Assembly (NCBI GenBank): GCA_031082205.1
Contig: JAVHLJ010000001.1
Span: 1 to 64,000, forward strand
Length of the DNA: 64,000 nucleotides
Source of the DNA: Elusimicrobiales bacterium
GTDB taxonomy: Bacteria; Elusimicrobiota; Elusimicrobia; Elusimicrobiales; UBA9959
Reading direction: 5' to 3'
Shown: piece by piece, positions 47,221-56,173 of the stretch
How the letters are laid out: each line of letters starts with the position of its first letter
How positions within the stretch are numbered: the stretch's first letter is position 1
Notes under the pieces: model-generated
What the model was told of the DNA's origin: nothing
Databases searched by the model: none
What the model saw: the letters and a program-made list of their open reading frames with translations, nothing else
Position numbers and translations under genes: made by a program

Positions 47221-48345
47221 ATGAAAAGGGCGGTTTCTTATAATATTCCCATGAACGCGCAGTTGGTCACGGCGCTCTGCCTTTTTTTGACTTCTCCCGC
47301 GGCCGCGGAGGACGGCAAGTCCCTCGGCCGCAGGGCCCTGGAGACCGTGGTCGCCCATCTGAACGACGCCGACTCCGAGGTCAGGGAGCGGGCCATACGC
47401 GTCATGGGGGAGACCGGCAACAGGGGAGCCGCCGCCACCCTGCGCAAATCGCTGGCCGACCCGGACAAGCATGTCCGCATAGCGGCCGCCGAGGCGCTCT
47501 GGAAGATCGGGGACGCGTCCGGCCTCAAGACCGTCACCGCCATAATAAACGACAAGCCGGCCCAGGGCCCGATCGCCAATTCTCCGCTCGTGGAGCTGAA
47601 GGTCATATCCCAGAACAACATACGCGCCCGCGCGGTGCAGGCCCTGGCCTCGATGCGCGGGAAAAAGGCGGAGCAGGAACTTTTCGCCCTGCGCAACGAT
47701 AATTTCGGCAAGATACGCGACGCCGCGGCGCTGCAGCTGGCGCGCCTGGGCCACGGTGAAGAGCTGGAGCAGTTCATAGCCGCGCTGGCCAGCCCCGACG
47801 AGGCGATACGCCACGAGGGGGCCTCCGCCCTGGCCTCGATCTGTTCGCGGAACGCCGTCGCGCCCCTGCGCGACCTCCTGGCCGGGGAAGCCTCGGTTCG
47901 GGTAAAGATGGCCGCGCTGGAGGCGCTGGCCTGCTCTCCAGGCAGGGATTCCGCCCTGGCCGAGATCCTGTCCCTCTCCTCCGACAAGAACCCGAGCGTC
48001 AGCGTGAAGGCGCTGGCCGCCCTGGGGGGAATAAAGAACGCCAAGGCTTTCGAGAAACTTTCCGCCGTCGTGGAGGATACGGAAAGCGATCTCATATTGA
48101 AACTGGCCGCCTCGGGCGCGCTGGCTCAGGCTGGACGCAGGCCTCCCGCCGCCCTCATCAGGCGGGCCGCCGATTCCAACAGCTTGGAGGCCAGGCGGGC
48201 GGGGCTCGAACTCCTGCCTCACCTTACGGACGAAGAGGCCTCTCCATACCTTGAAAATCTCCTTTCGGACCCCGATCTTAACATAAGGCTTGAGGCGGCC
48301 CTGCACTCTCTCAAACGTTTCGCCGCCCCGGAGAGGAAAAAGTGA
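47221..48345 (+). CDS. Secreted HEAT-repeat protein
   Basis: 374 residues if ATG 47221 is used, which gives a basic n-region (MKRAVSYNIPMNAQLVTALCLFLTSPAAAED) ahead of a signal peptide; ATG 47251 is an alternative directly after a TATAAT. Neither has a Shine-Dalgarno. The body is about nine HEAT/PBS-lyase repeats (VAHLNDADSEVRERAIRVMGETGNRGAAATLRKSLADPDKHVRIAAAEALWKIGD...). Such repeats form a curved scaffold for protein contacts. It ends overlapping the start of the large protease gene (GTGA), so the pair is coupled. Confidence 0.82.
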   Translation: MKRAVSYNIPMNAQLVTALCLFLTSPAAAEDGKSLGRRALETVVAHLNDADSEVRERAIRVMGETGNRGAAATLRKSLADPDKHVRIAAAEALWKIGDASGLKTVTAIINDKPAQGPIANSPLVELKVISQNNIRARAVQALASMRGKKAEQELFALRNDNFGKIRDAAALQLARLGHGEELEQFIAALASPDEAIRHEGASALASICSRNAVAPLRDLLAGEASVRVKMAALEALACSPGRDSALAEILSLSSDKNPSVSVKALAALGGIKNAKAFEKLSAVVEDTESDLILKLAASGALAQAGRRPPAALIRRAADSNSLEARRAGLELLPHLTDEEASPYLENLLSDPDLNIRLEAALHSLKRFAAPERKK

Positions 48346-51300
48346 CGCGCTCTTTCCTTATATCTATGCTCATGCTGCCGGCCCTCTCCGGCGCGCTTTT
48401 CGCCGGCCCGGGGCAACACGGCCGGTCGGCACGGCTGAGCCCGCTGGCGGACTCGCTCCGCCCGGCCAAAGCCGTTCCTTCATCGGCCAGGATAAAGCAG
48501 GTCAGGGATTTCAGCGATAAGAGCCGCAAGCCCTGGCGCGTGCGCTTCAGCCCCCGCACCGCCCTCCCGGAATCGATAGTCGAGGGCGAGAGCCGCGCTT
48601 ACGGCCCCGGAGCCGAGGCCGCCGCGGCCGCCTTCCTGGACGAGAACCGCGAGATGCTCTCGGTGGACCGTTCGGAACTGCGCCTGGCCCATTCCAGGAC
48701 CTACGCCGGCATCACCCACCTGCAGTACGAACAGGTGCACAAGGGCCTGCCGGTGGAGTTCGCCTATGTCCGGGTTCACCTTACCGCCGACGGGCGGGTC
48801 ACGGGTTACCAGGCCAAGTACGAGCCCGCCATAAACATATCCCTCTCTCCCTCCTTGAGCGCCGAAGCCGCCAAGTCCGCCGTCCTGTCCGACCTGGGCT
48901 ATCCCGCCCGCTCCGAGGCTAAACTGGTCATTTTCCCCGACGAGTTCAACGGGGGGCTTAAACTGGCCTGGAAGATCCGCGCCCGCGGCGGCGCCCTCGG
49001 GTCAGGCATCTGGATCTATTATGTGGACGCGCATGACGGCTCGGTCCTCTTCAGGTACGACGACCTGCGCAGGGCCGCCTGCACCGGCTCGCATGACACC
49101 ACCGGAACAGTGAGAGGGCTGGTATTTCCCGTATCGCCGTACCCCACCTCGACCCTCGGCTGGCAGCAGACCAGCACCCTGACCATACGCAGCCAGTACG
49201 TCTGGGTGAAGAACTATTCTTCGGCCGCCGTTACCGACACCAACGGGATCTATTGCGCGGGCGACAGCCCGACGGCCGGGCTGGGCGAGGGAAAGGTCTT
49301 CGCCGGGCTCAAGGGACCCTATTTCTCGGTCTCCAATTTCCGGGGGCCCGGCGGCCATTTCGACAACGGTTCCGGCGTATGGATGACCAAGGCGGCTTCC
49401 GTCGTCTCGCAGCCGGCCTACGCCCCGGACGCGGCCTACGAATACGACCTTACCGTCAACGATTCCGACTGGAACACGACGTATCCTTCGGGCTCCTTCG
49501 CCAAGGTAGTGCCCCGCTTCAACACTTTCAGCGTCGGCTCCATGGACGAGGACGGCGTAGTCCTTGACGCCGACCACGTGGTGGTGGTCAACGGCGCCGG
49601 CCACGTCAAGCCGGGCGCCAGGGCCGGCTCTTACAGGGGCACGCGCACCTCGCCCTTCTACGGCGCGGCCGTGGAAAGCCCCTCTTACAAGGTCCGCCTG
49701 GTCTCCGACGAGGCGGGCAACTCCGGCTCTTTCACCGTCACCCAGTCCAGCTACCTGGTGCTTACCAACAACGTCTCCGTACCCAACAACGCCACGGGCT
49801 CTTTCATCTGGAACCATTCCAGGTTCATGGACGGCAGGCTGGACGAGGTCAACGCCTTCTACCATCTCAACGCCATACGCGATTTCTTCACGCCGGTCAA
49901 TAAGGACCCCTCCGCCCCCTCCGGCCAGACCCCCGCCGACCTGGACAGGCCGGTCGAAGTGATGGTGCGGGCCCACGGCCGGGCGGACCAGCTCAATACT
50001 TTGGGCGGCATGCTCAACGCTTTCTACGACCTCGAAAGCGACCATATCTACTTCGGCGACGGGCCGGTCTGCCAGGGGTCCAGCTGCCCCGCCCCCTACA
50101 GCTCGTTCGCGCTGGACGGCACGGTGGTGCGCCACGAATACATCCACCTGGTCATCAACCGCATATACCCGATAATAAATTTCGGCGAATTCGGCGCCAT
50201 CTCGGAGGCCATGGCCGATTACTTCGCCATCTCCTCCTTCATAGGGGAAGGACAGAACGTCCCCGTCACGGGCCTCTATATCGACGAGGGGGAGGCGGCC
50301 TCCCGCGACCTCTCCGGCACCGCCACCAAGACGGACGGCACCCTGATAAACGGCGTGAAGGTCATGCCGACGCATTGGCACGGCGAGATACACGACGACA
50401 GCCTCTTCCTCTCCCAGGCGCTCTACAAACTGCGCAACGGCACGGCGTCCCAGACGCTGGGCGTTTTCAACGCCAGCCCGGCTGCCTTCGCCGGCCTGCC
50501 ACGGGCCGACGTCTTCGCCTTCGCGGCGCTATTCTATTTTCCCGACAATTTCGCCAATTTCTACGAGGCTTTCGTCGACGCCTGCCGTCAGATAGACGGG
50601 GCGGACTGCAACGCCGATACCATCTCCCGCATCAGCACCGCCTTCAACGACCACGGGATAGCCCCGAGCTATTACGACACCGGCGACTTCTACGAGACCA
50701 ACAACAACGCCTCCGAACTCTGCCGGAACAACAACGGCCCCCAGTGCGCCACCGACATAAGCACGATGACCTCGGTCTCGGCCTCGATATACCCGCAGGC
50801 CGACGTTGATTATTACGGCTTCGTCGCCCCGGCCGGCTCCATAAGGGCCGCGCTCACGCTGCCCGCCGGCAGCGAGTCCAACACCTACCACGCCTATTCG
50901 TTATACCTGCTGGACGCGGACCGCAACCTGCTGGCGACCGGCGACCCGGTCATCTTCAAGGGCGACACCACCTACTGGGGCTTCTGTCCCTCGGCCGGGA
51001 CTCCGGAGTGCCTTACCCTCTCCCCGACCGTGGGCCTCGAATATTCCGCCCCGATACCGGGCAGGTACTACATCATGGTAGCGGCCGGACCCACGGTATA
51101 TTACGGCAACGGCGGCGGCAACAGCCCCTCGCATTACAGGCTGTCGGTGGACGCTTCGCCGAGGGGGTCCGCGACGGCCGGCATATTCTCGCCGTCCTAC
51201 GACAGGGACGAGATAAACTTCGCGGTACCGTACACCACTTTCGAGATGAACGTGCATCCGTCGTCGGATACGACCAGCGCCGAACTGGAGTACCAGTACG

Positions 51301-51848
51301 CCTCGCTGCGGGACCACAACTTCGTGCCGATACCGCTGGCGCGCACCGACCTGGCCTCGGGCTACCTGGAGACGGTGGCGGGGACCATACTCCCGGGCAG
51401 CGATTCCCGCGGCGACCCGGTGCTCAACGGGCGCGTGCGCCTCAAGCCCGGCTTCTCGGCCCGCTACCCCGCGATAGGCACGGTCTACCTGGAAGTGTTC
51501 GGCCGCAATCACATGGGCCGGGTGATGTCCATGGGCGTGTCCAACCCGCTGGCGCTGTCGGCCAACCGCGCCTCGCTTACGACCTACGAGAACATCATCT
51601 CTCCCTCCAACCGCAGCGCCGTAATACGCTACGAGCTGCTTTCGGCCGGCACCCTCACCATAAACGCCTACACTGTGAGCGGCGCTCTGGTGAAAACGAT
51701 ATACAGCGGCCCGGTCCCCGCCGGCAAGGGCACCGTGGAATGGGACGGGACCAATTCTTCCGGCGGCAAGGCCGCCAGCGGCATCTATTACATAAAGGCG
51801 GAGGGCCCTGGCCTCGACACCGTGGAGAAGGTGGCTATCGTAAGGTAG
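48342..51848 (+). CDS. Large secreted M4/M36-like metalloprotease with C-terminal sorting-like domain
   Basis: 1168 residues, GTG start overlapping the HEAT gene stop. Signal peptide MTRSFLISMLMLPALSGALFA, then an FTP/PepSY-type propeptide (LRLAHSRTYAGITHLQYEQVHKGLPVEFAYVRVHL). The zinc site is H598-E-Y-I-H602 with Glu622 in GAISEAMADYF, giving HExxH-19-E as in thermolysin/fungalysin families. A post-catalytic region (PPC-like beta domains near 820-930) precedes a FlgD-like C-terminal domain: SNRSAVIRYELLSAGTLTINAYTVSGALVKTIY ... ASGIYYIKAEG ... EKVAIVR. It should be exported, self-processed and anchored or released at the surface. The following PorV-like gene supports a type IX-like route. 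Confidence 0.85.
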   Translation: MTRSFLISMLMLPALSGALFAGPGQHGRSARLSPLADSLRPAKAVPSSARIKQVRDFSDKSRKPWRVRFSPRTALPESIVEGESRAYGPGAEAAAAAFLDENREMLSVDRSELRLAHSRTYAGITHLQYEQVHKGLPVEFAYVRVHLTADGRVTGYQAKYEPAINISLSPSLSAEAAKSAVLSDLGYPARSEAKLVIFPDEFNGGLKLAWKIRARGGALGSGIWIYYVDAHDGSVLFRYDDLRRAACTGSHDTTGTVRGLVFPVSPYPTSTLGWQQTSTLTIRSQYVWVKNYSSAAVTDTNGIYCAGDSPTAGLGEGKVFAGLKGPYFSVSNFRGPGGHFDNGSGVWMTKAASVVSQPAYAPDAAYEYDLTVNDSDWNTTYPSGSFAKVVPRFNTFSVGSMDEDGVVLDADHVVVVNGAGHVKPGARAGSYRGTRTSPFYGAAVESPSYKVRLVSDEAGNSGSFTVTQSSYLVLTNNVSVPNNATGSFIWNHSRFMDGRLDEVNAFYHLNAIRDFFTPVNKDPSAPSGQTPADLDRPVEVMVRAHGRADQLNTLGGMLNAFYDLESDHIYFGDGPVCQGSSCPAPYSSFALDGTVVRHEYIHLVINRIYPIINFGEFGAISEAMADYFAISSFIGEGQNVPVTGLYIDEGEAASRDLSGTATKTDGTLINGVKVMPTHWHGEIHDDSLFLSQALYKLRNGTASQTLGVFNASPAAFAGLPRADVFAFAALFYFPDNFANFYEAFVDACRQIDGADCNADTISRISTAFNDHGIAPSYYDTGDFYETNNNASELCRNNNGPQCATDISTMTSVSASIYPQADVDYYGFVAPAGSIRAALTLPAGSESNTYHAYSLYLLDADRNLLATGDPVIFKGDTTYWGFCPSAGTPECLTLSPTVGLEYSAPIPGRYYIMVAAGPTVYYGNGGGNSPSHYRLSVDASPRGSATAGIFSPSYDRDEINFAVPYTTFEMNVHPSSDTTSAELEYQYASLRDHNFVPIPLARTDLASGYLETVAGTILPGSDSRGDPVLNGRVRLKPGFSARYPAIGTVYLEVFGRNHMGRVMSMGVSNPLALSANRASLTTYENIISPSNRSAVIRYELLSAGTLTINAYTVSGALVKTIYSGPVPAGKGTVEWDGTNSSGGKAASGIYYIKAEGPGLDTVEKVAIVR

Positions 51849-51858
51849 CGCGAACGTC

Positions 51859-53028
51859 ATGATCAAGCGAGCGACCATAAGACCCGCGACCGCCCTTACG
51901 GCGGCGGTCCTCTCTTTGTCCGCGCTCTGCGCCGTACCGTCGGCCGCCGGCGGCCCCGGCTCGGCCGCCATGCAGATGCTCAAGCTCGATACCAGCCCGC
52001 GCGCGCTGGGAATGGCCGGCGTATTCGCCCCCGTCGCCGACGACATACACGCGATGAACTATAACCCGGCCGGCCTCGGCCAGCTCTATTTCCCCGAGGC
52101 CGCGGCCATGTACTTCTCCGGCTTCGAGGGTTCTCGCCTGCAGTACCTGGCCTTCGGCGTGCCCATGCCCTTCATCGGCCTGGCCGGCCTGGACAAGCCC
52201 GCCGTCTCGGCCTCGCTGCTGTTCAGCCAGGCCGGCGACTTCACCTACCGCCACATAAATCCCGACGGCAGCGTGGCCTCGCGGTCTTACGACGCCCAGA
52301 CCGACATGGTCCTTTCCTTCGGCTACGGCGAGAAGGTCTATTCGGATTCCACCAGGATAGAGGGGCGCGAGTTCCGCTTCGACCAGTACCTGGGCGGCGC
52401 GGTCAAGATCATCCGCTCGGAACTGCTGGAGACCTATTCCGCCACCGCCTTCGCCGTCGACGCCGGCTGGCTCATAATGGAGCCGAACCTGGGTCTCTCC
52501 GGGGCAGTTTCGCTGGCCAATTTCGGCTCCGGCATAAAGTACCACCGGGAATCCAGCCCCCTGCCGGCCATCGTCCGGCTGGGACTCGCCTGGCAGAAGC
52601 CCACCGTCATGGACCAGTCGGTCCTGATCGCGGCCCAGCTGGACTCTTCCGTGGGCGAGGACCTCAAGACCGCCCGCTTCGGCCTTGAATACCATTTCCA
52701 GAAGATATTCGACCTGCGCCTCGGCTACAAGGCCATGGACGAGAACCCCGGGTTCACGTTCGGCCTGGGCATAAGGCATGAGACCCTCTCGCTGGACTTC
52801 GGCATGGGCGCGGGGGGGGACGTCTACAACACTTCTCAGATAGGACTGAGTTACAAGTTCACCGGCTGGTCTCCCAGGGACTACAAGAAAAAGGTGATCT
52901 ACAAGGATCCCGAGGACCGGCCCGCCGCCAAGCCGGCCGCCAAGGAACGCCCCGCGCGCCAGTCGGCGCCGGTCAAGCAGCAGGCCCCGCAGCAGAACAA
53001 GGGCCCCGACTTCTACTGGCTCTACTGA
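51859..53028 (+). CDS. PorV/PorQ-family outer-membrane beta-barrel protein
   Basis: 389 residues with a signal peptide (IRPATALTAAVLSLSALCAVPSAAGG). The start of the mature protein, AMQMLKLDTSPRALGMAGVFAPVADDIHAMNYNPAGLGQL, is the hallmark of the PorV/PorQ (UPF0164) family. Alternating hydrophobic strands form a FadL-like barrel up to about residue 335, then a basic Pro/Lys/Gln-rich tail (PAAKPAAKERPARQ...) ending YWLY. In Bacteroidetes PorV shuttles sorting-domain substrates from the type IX translocon; the adjacent sorting-domain protease suggests a similar partnership. It is 10 bases downstream of the protease. Confidence 0.85.
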   Translation: MIKRATIRPATALTAAVLSLSALCAVPSAAGGPGSAAMQMLKLDTSPRALGMAGVFAPVADDIHAMNYNPAGLGQLYFPEAAAMYFSGFEGSRLQYLAFGVPMPFIGLAGLDKPAVSASLLFSQAGDFTYRHINPDGSVASRSYDAQTDMVLSFGYGEKVYSDSTRIEGREFRFDQYLGGAVKIIRSELLETYSATAFAVDAGWLIMEPNLGLSGAVSLANFGSGIKYHRESSPLPAIVRLGLAWQKPTVMDQSVLIAAQLDSSVGEDLKTARFGLEYHFQKIFDLRLGYKAMDENPGFTFGLGIRHETLSLDFGMGAGGDVYNTSQIGLSYKFTGWSPRDYKKKVIYKDPEDRPAAKPAAKERPARQSAPVKQQAPQQNKGPDFYWLY

Positions 53029-53050
53029 CCCCTCGTTGACAGTAGTTACA

Positions 53051-53079
53051 TTGACACCCCTCACCCTTGTTTATAGAAT
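53051..53079 (+). promoter_or_regulatory. Strong sigma70-type promoter for the LPP20 lipoprotein genes
   Basis: TTGACA (53051-53056), 17 bases, TAGAAT (53074-53079). A second TTGACA lies 15 bases upstream (53036-53041). The predicted start of transcription is near 53086, 48 bases before the lipoprotein start. It separates the LPP20 pair from the PorV gene's transcript. Confidence 0.72.
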
Positions 53080-53133
53080 CTCTCCATGGGGCGGGATCGC
53101 CCATTCGCGGTATTCTCAGGAGGGTCCTCTAAT

Positions 53134-53583
53134 ATGAAAAAAGTACTCATGCTGTCCGTCGCGGCTCTTTTCGTCGCCGCCTGTTCCTCGTCCCCCGACA
53201 AGGGCACCGTCGCCAAGACCGGCGAGATAGAGCGGGAATGGGTCGAGGAAGGCGTGACCAAGAACTACGTCTTCGCCCGCGGCATAGGCGCGGCCGATCA
53301 GACGCTGGAGAACAAGACCCAGCGCATGGCCACCTCCCGCAACGCCTCCATAGTCAACGCCCAGTACAACATGCTCTCCTTCCTCAAGGGAGTCCAGCTG
53401 GAAGGCGGCATCACCGTGGAGAAGGCCATAGAGACCGACTCGGTCCTGGCCACCAAGATCGACCAGGTCATCAAGGGCGCCCAGGTGGTCCGCACGGAGT
53501 GGACCTCCGACGACGGCTGCGTGGTTGTGCTGCGCCTCTCCAAGAAGGCGCTCAAGGAAGCCGGCGTAAAGATAGCGGAGTGA
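53134..53583 (+). CDS. LPP20-family lipoprotein
   Basis: ATG 53134 follows AGGAGGG and gives a lipoprotein signal (MKKVLMLSVAALFVAACSSS); the track's 53086 start would add an unlikely 16-residue leader. It has 149 residues. The domain NASIVNAQYNMLSFLKGVQLEGGITVEKAIETDSVLATKIDQVIKGAQVVRTEW..DDGCVVVLRLSKK matches the LPP20/FlgT-N pattern. Such lipoproteins are outer-membrane linked, some in flagellar or secretion contexts. The next gene carries a related domain. Confidence 0.8.
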   Translation: MKKVLMLSVAALFVAACSSSPDKGTVAKTGEIEREWVEEGVTKNYVFARGIGAADQTLENKTQRMATSRNASIVNAQYNMLSFLKGVQLEGGITVEKAIETDSVLATKIDQVIKGAQVVRTEWTSDDGCVVVLRLSKKALKEAGVKIAE

Positions 53584-53590
53584 TTCCCGC

Positions 53591-54643
53591 ATGAACGCCA
53601 AGCTCCTGCGCCTGCTGGCGCTGCCGGCCGCGCTGCTCGTCTGCGGCTGCGGCGGCGCGCGCAAGTCGGCGCTGAACCCCGCCTACGAAGTGGAGAAGGT
53701 GGAAGCGGAAGGCTCGGCCCCGGTAGTCGACGGGGCCGACGCCGCCCGCAAGGCCGCCCTCGGCGACGCGCTGCGCAACGCGCTGGCGCTGGTCGTGGGC
53801 GTCTACGTCTCGCAGGAGTCCATGGTCTCCCAGGCCGTCCTGATCGACGAGACCATCACCTCCCAGACCGAAGGCTATATCGAGAAGTACGAAACGCTCA
53901 AAGAATGGCGCGACGGCGATTTCTTCAAGGTGCGCGTGCTGGCCCATGTCCGCAAGGAGGACCTGACGCTCAAGCTGCGCGACCTGGAGCCCGAGCCGGT
54001 CAAGCTGGGCAACCCGGTGATCTGCTTCGCCGTGGCCGAGACCGTCGACGGGGCCAGAACGGAGGCCTCCGCCGCGGCGACCGAGCTCAAGTCCGTCTTC
54101 GCCGGCGCCGGTTTTCTTACCGGCGAAGGGGAGAACTGCGACATAACGATAAAAGGCTCGGCCGATTCCGCCTTCAATACCCGCGAGGGACTCGGCGGTT
54201 TCGTCTCTTACAGGGCGACCCTGTCCCTTTCCGCCGATAAAGCCGGCGGCGGCGCGCTGGCCGCCGTGCAGGACGCCGCGGGAGGGATCGACCTCAACGA
54301 CTCCGCCGCGGCCCGCGCGGCCGTGATCAACGCCGTGAAAAAGGCGGGGCCGGACTTGAAGGACAGGCTCCTCAAGGCCCTGAAGGAAAAGTCGGTGGTG
54401 AGGCTTTCGCTCTCCGGGGTGAAGGACATGAACCACCTGAGCGACTACATGAAGAGCCTCAAGAATATCCCCGCCATACGGGGAAGCTGGCTCAGGAACT
54501 ACTCGGGCTCGTCCGCGCATATCGACGTGGGCCTGCGCAAGGGCGGCGCGCAGGAGCTTTCGGCCCTGCTGCAGAAGAACCAGAAATTCCCGCTCAAGAT
54601 AGTGCGCTCCGGGGCTTACGACATAGAGGGAGCCCTGCCCTGA
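53591..54643 (+). CDS. Lipoprotein with FlgT-N/LPP20-like domain
   Basis: 350 residues with a lipobox (LLALPAALLVCGCGG). Residues about 50-125 (ARKAALGDALRNALALVVGVYVSQESMVSQAVLIDETITSQTEGYIEKYETLKEW..GDFFKVRVLAHVRKEDL) match the LPP20/FlgT N-domain. The rest (about 130-350) is a mixed alpha/beta region of unknown family, ending with a repeated 'VRLSLSGVKDMNHLSDYMKSLKNIPAIRGSWLRNY' segment resembling a small periplasmic ferredoxin-like fold. No flagellar genes are in the window. It is translated just after the smaller LPP20 protein. Confidence 0.75.
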   Translation: MNAKLLRLLALPAALLVCGCGGARKSALNPAYEVEKVEAEGSAPVVDGADAARKAALGDALRNALALVVGVYVSQESMVSQAVLIDETITSQTEGYIEKYETLKEWRDGDFFKVRVLAHVRKEDLTLKLRDLEPEPVKLGNPVICFAVAETVDGARTEASAAATELKSVFAGAGFLTGEGENCDITIKGSADSAFNTREGLGGFVSYRATLSLSADKAGGGALAAVQDAAGGIDLNDSAAARAAVINAVKKAGPDLKDRLLKALKEKSVVRLSLSGVKDMNHLSDYMKSLKNIPAIRGSWLRNYSGSSAHIDVGLRKGGAQELSALLQKNQKFPLKIVRSGAYDIEGALP

Positions 54644-54670
54644 TACGCTCCCGGAACGGCGAAAAGCAAT

Positions 54671-54700
54671 AAAAAAGCCCCGCGCGAGCGGGGCTTTTTT
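54671..54700. terminator. Intrinsic terminator
   Basis: AAAAAAGCCCCGC (54671-54683), loop GCGA, GCGGGGCTTTTTT (54688-54700). It closes the lipoprotein transcript (+) and can act for the convergent FecR-domain gene (-). Confidence 0.93.
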
Positions 54701-54716
54701 ATTTCCGGCGGCCGGG

Positions 54717-55451
54717 TCAGTTCCCTTCGCCGCGGCCCAGTTTTTCCTGCCTGCGCTTGTCGAAATCCCTGAGCCTGCCTTCCCTGGCCTCTATGTGCTC
54801 GCGCAGGAAATCCCCGCGCTTGTCGAGCTTCTCCCTGGTCTTGCGGACATGGGAACGCAGTTTCTCGTAGCGGCGGCGTTCCGCTTCCATGACCTTGTCG
54901 AAACGGGGGGAGACCTTCAACTCCCCGGCGGCCGCCGTGGCCTGCTGGCCCGGCGAGAGAACGCCGGGCTCGCCCTCCGCCGCCACTTCCAGCGACCCTT
55001 CGAACAGTCCTATGTCTGAAACCTCCGGCCCCGCTATGACGGCGAAGTCGGTCCCTCTGACCGCGCAGACGGCGGAAGGGGTGCGGACCGCGAAGCGGGA
55101 GAACCTGTGCCTCGCCTTGGCGGCCATGAACATGAACCTGCCGGTCAGGGCCTTCACCGAGAAGGACCGCTCTTCGGCCGAGAGCCGCAGGTCCTCGATG
55201 CTCAGTTCCGAGTTCTCGTCCATCCTCACCATGGTGCCGTCGGCGTAAAGGATCTCGGCCGAGGATTTGCGTCCGGTCTTCAGGGCGCTGCCCGTGACCA
55301 GTTCCGCGGCTTTGGGGGCGGGGCGCCAGTCCCCTCCGGCCTCCCTGAGCTGCACCATCCCTTTGTGCGAGTAAAGGGCCGCCTTGGGGCCGTCGGCCGC
55401 CGCGGCCGGCGCCGCCGCCGTGATAAGCGCGGCCAAAACGAGATATGTCAT
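54717..55451 (-). CDS. FecR-domain protein with C-terminal coiled coil
   Basis: 244 residues with a short signal peptide (MTYLVLAALITAAAPAAAA). The middle is a FecR beta domain: LVTGSALKTGRKSSAEILYADGTMVRMDENSELSIEDLRL, FAVRTPSAVCAVRGTDFAV, SLEVAAEGEPGVLSPGQQATA. The last 60 residues are strongly charged and helical (EAERRRYEKLRSHVRKTREKLDKRGDFLREH...). There is no FecI sigma factor or TonB receptor nearby, so this is probably a structural/surface FecR protein, not a signalling anti-sigma factor. Confidence 0.85.
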   Translation of the reverse strand: MTYLVLAALITAAAPAAAADGPKAALYSHKGMVQLREAGGDWRPAPKAAELVTGSALKTGRKSSAEILYADGTMVRMDENSELSIEDLRLSAEERSFSVKALTGRFMFMAAKARHRFSRFAVRTPSAVCAVRGTDFAVIAGPEVSDIGLFEGSLEVAAEGEPGVLSPGQQATAAAGELKVSPRFDKVMEAERRRYEKLRSHVRKTREKLDKRGDFLREHIEAREGRLRDFDKRRQEKLGRGEGN

Positions 55452-55514
55452 ATGGTCTTCCTCCGTTCCCTCGGGTCAAAACAGAGGTTAAATTTTATAG
55501 AATTGAAAGTCAAG

Positions 55515-56168
55515 ATGGATTTCTTCAGACTGCGGGTCATCAACACTTTTCTTTTCCTGCTGCTGGGCGCGGCCTTGGGCTACCTGTTAAGCAAGGGGCC
55601 GAGGACGCCGTCGGCGCCGGAGCCTCCCGCCGCCCGGACCTACCGCCAGCCGGCGGACGAGATCTTCAGCCCGGACCAGCCGGCCGCGCTCGAAGTCGCG
55701 GACCCGGCCCCCCGCGGCGAAACCGACAGGGAATATGAGCTGGAACTGCCGGCCGAGGAGCCCGCGCCGGCGGGGAACGCCATCCCGACCGGCGTCCCAG
55801 TCCGGCCTCCCGCCGTCACGGACGAGGACGATTTCGTGGTGCGCGGCAAAGCCGCCGCCTTTTTCCGCGATCCCGCCAAGTTCGCCGGGGCCGAACTCGA
55901 GATAGAGCTGCAGATGATAACGGCGAAGCGGCTCACCGGAAGCTGGAGGCTTAATTTCCTCCATTCCGGGGCCGGCCGCCAGCTCGATTACATCTACATA
56001 GACGACGACAGGGTCCTGGGCGATTCGCCCGACCTGCGCATCGGCTATCTCTACCTGGTCCGCTTCAAATGCCAGAAAGGGGAACTCTCCTCGGGCAACA
56101 GGCTGGTCTTCGCCAAGGCCACCGGCGCCAAAGCGTCCTGGGCCACCGGCATAAGCGCCGTGGAGTGA
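55515..56168 (+). CDS. Membrane-anchored protein of unknown function
   Basis: 217 residues from ATG 55515; the track start (55107) is antisense to the FecR gene. An N-terminal helix (VINTFLFLLLGAALGYLL) anchors it, followed by a Pro/Glu-rich disordered linker and a C-terminal domain from about residue 108 (VVRGKAAAFFRDPAKFAGAELEIELQMITAKRL...LDYIYIDDDRVLGDSPDLRIGYLYLVRFKCQKGEL). I do not recognise the domain. A TAGAAT (55498-55503) lies 11 bases before the start. It is followed five bases later by the lipid kinase gene. Confidence 0.7.
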   Translation: MDFFRLRVINTFLFLLLGAALGYLLSKGPRTPSAPEPPAARTYRQPADEIFSPDQPAALEVADPAPRGETDREYELELPAEEPAPAGNAIPTGVPVRPPAVTDEDDFVVRGKAAAFFRDPAKFAGAELEIELQMITAKRLTGSWRLNFLHSGAGRQLDYIYIDDDRVLGDSPDLRIGYLYLVRFKCQKGELSSGNRLVFAKATGAKASWATGISAVE

Positions 56169-56173
56169 ATCCC

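Noticed and set aside
53086-53133. Earlier in-frame ATG for the LPP20 lipoprotein, located right at the predicted transcription start
   Set aside because: The lipoprotein signal must be N-terminal, and AGGAGGG sits correctly before ATG 53134; the earlier ATG would bury the signal behind 16 residues.
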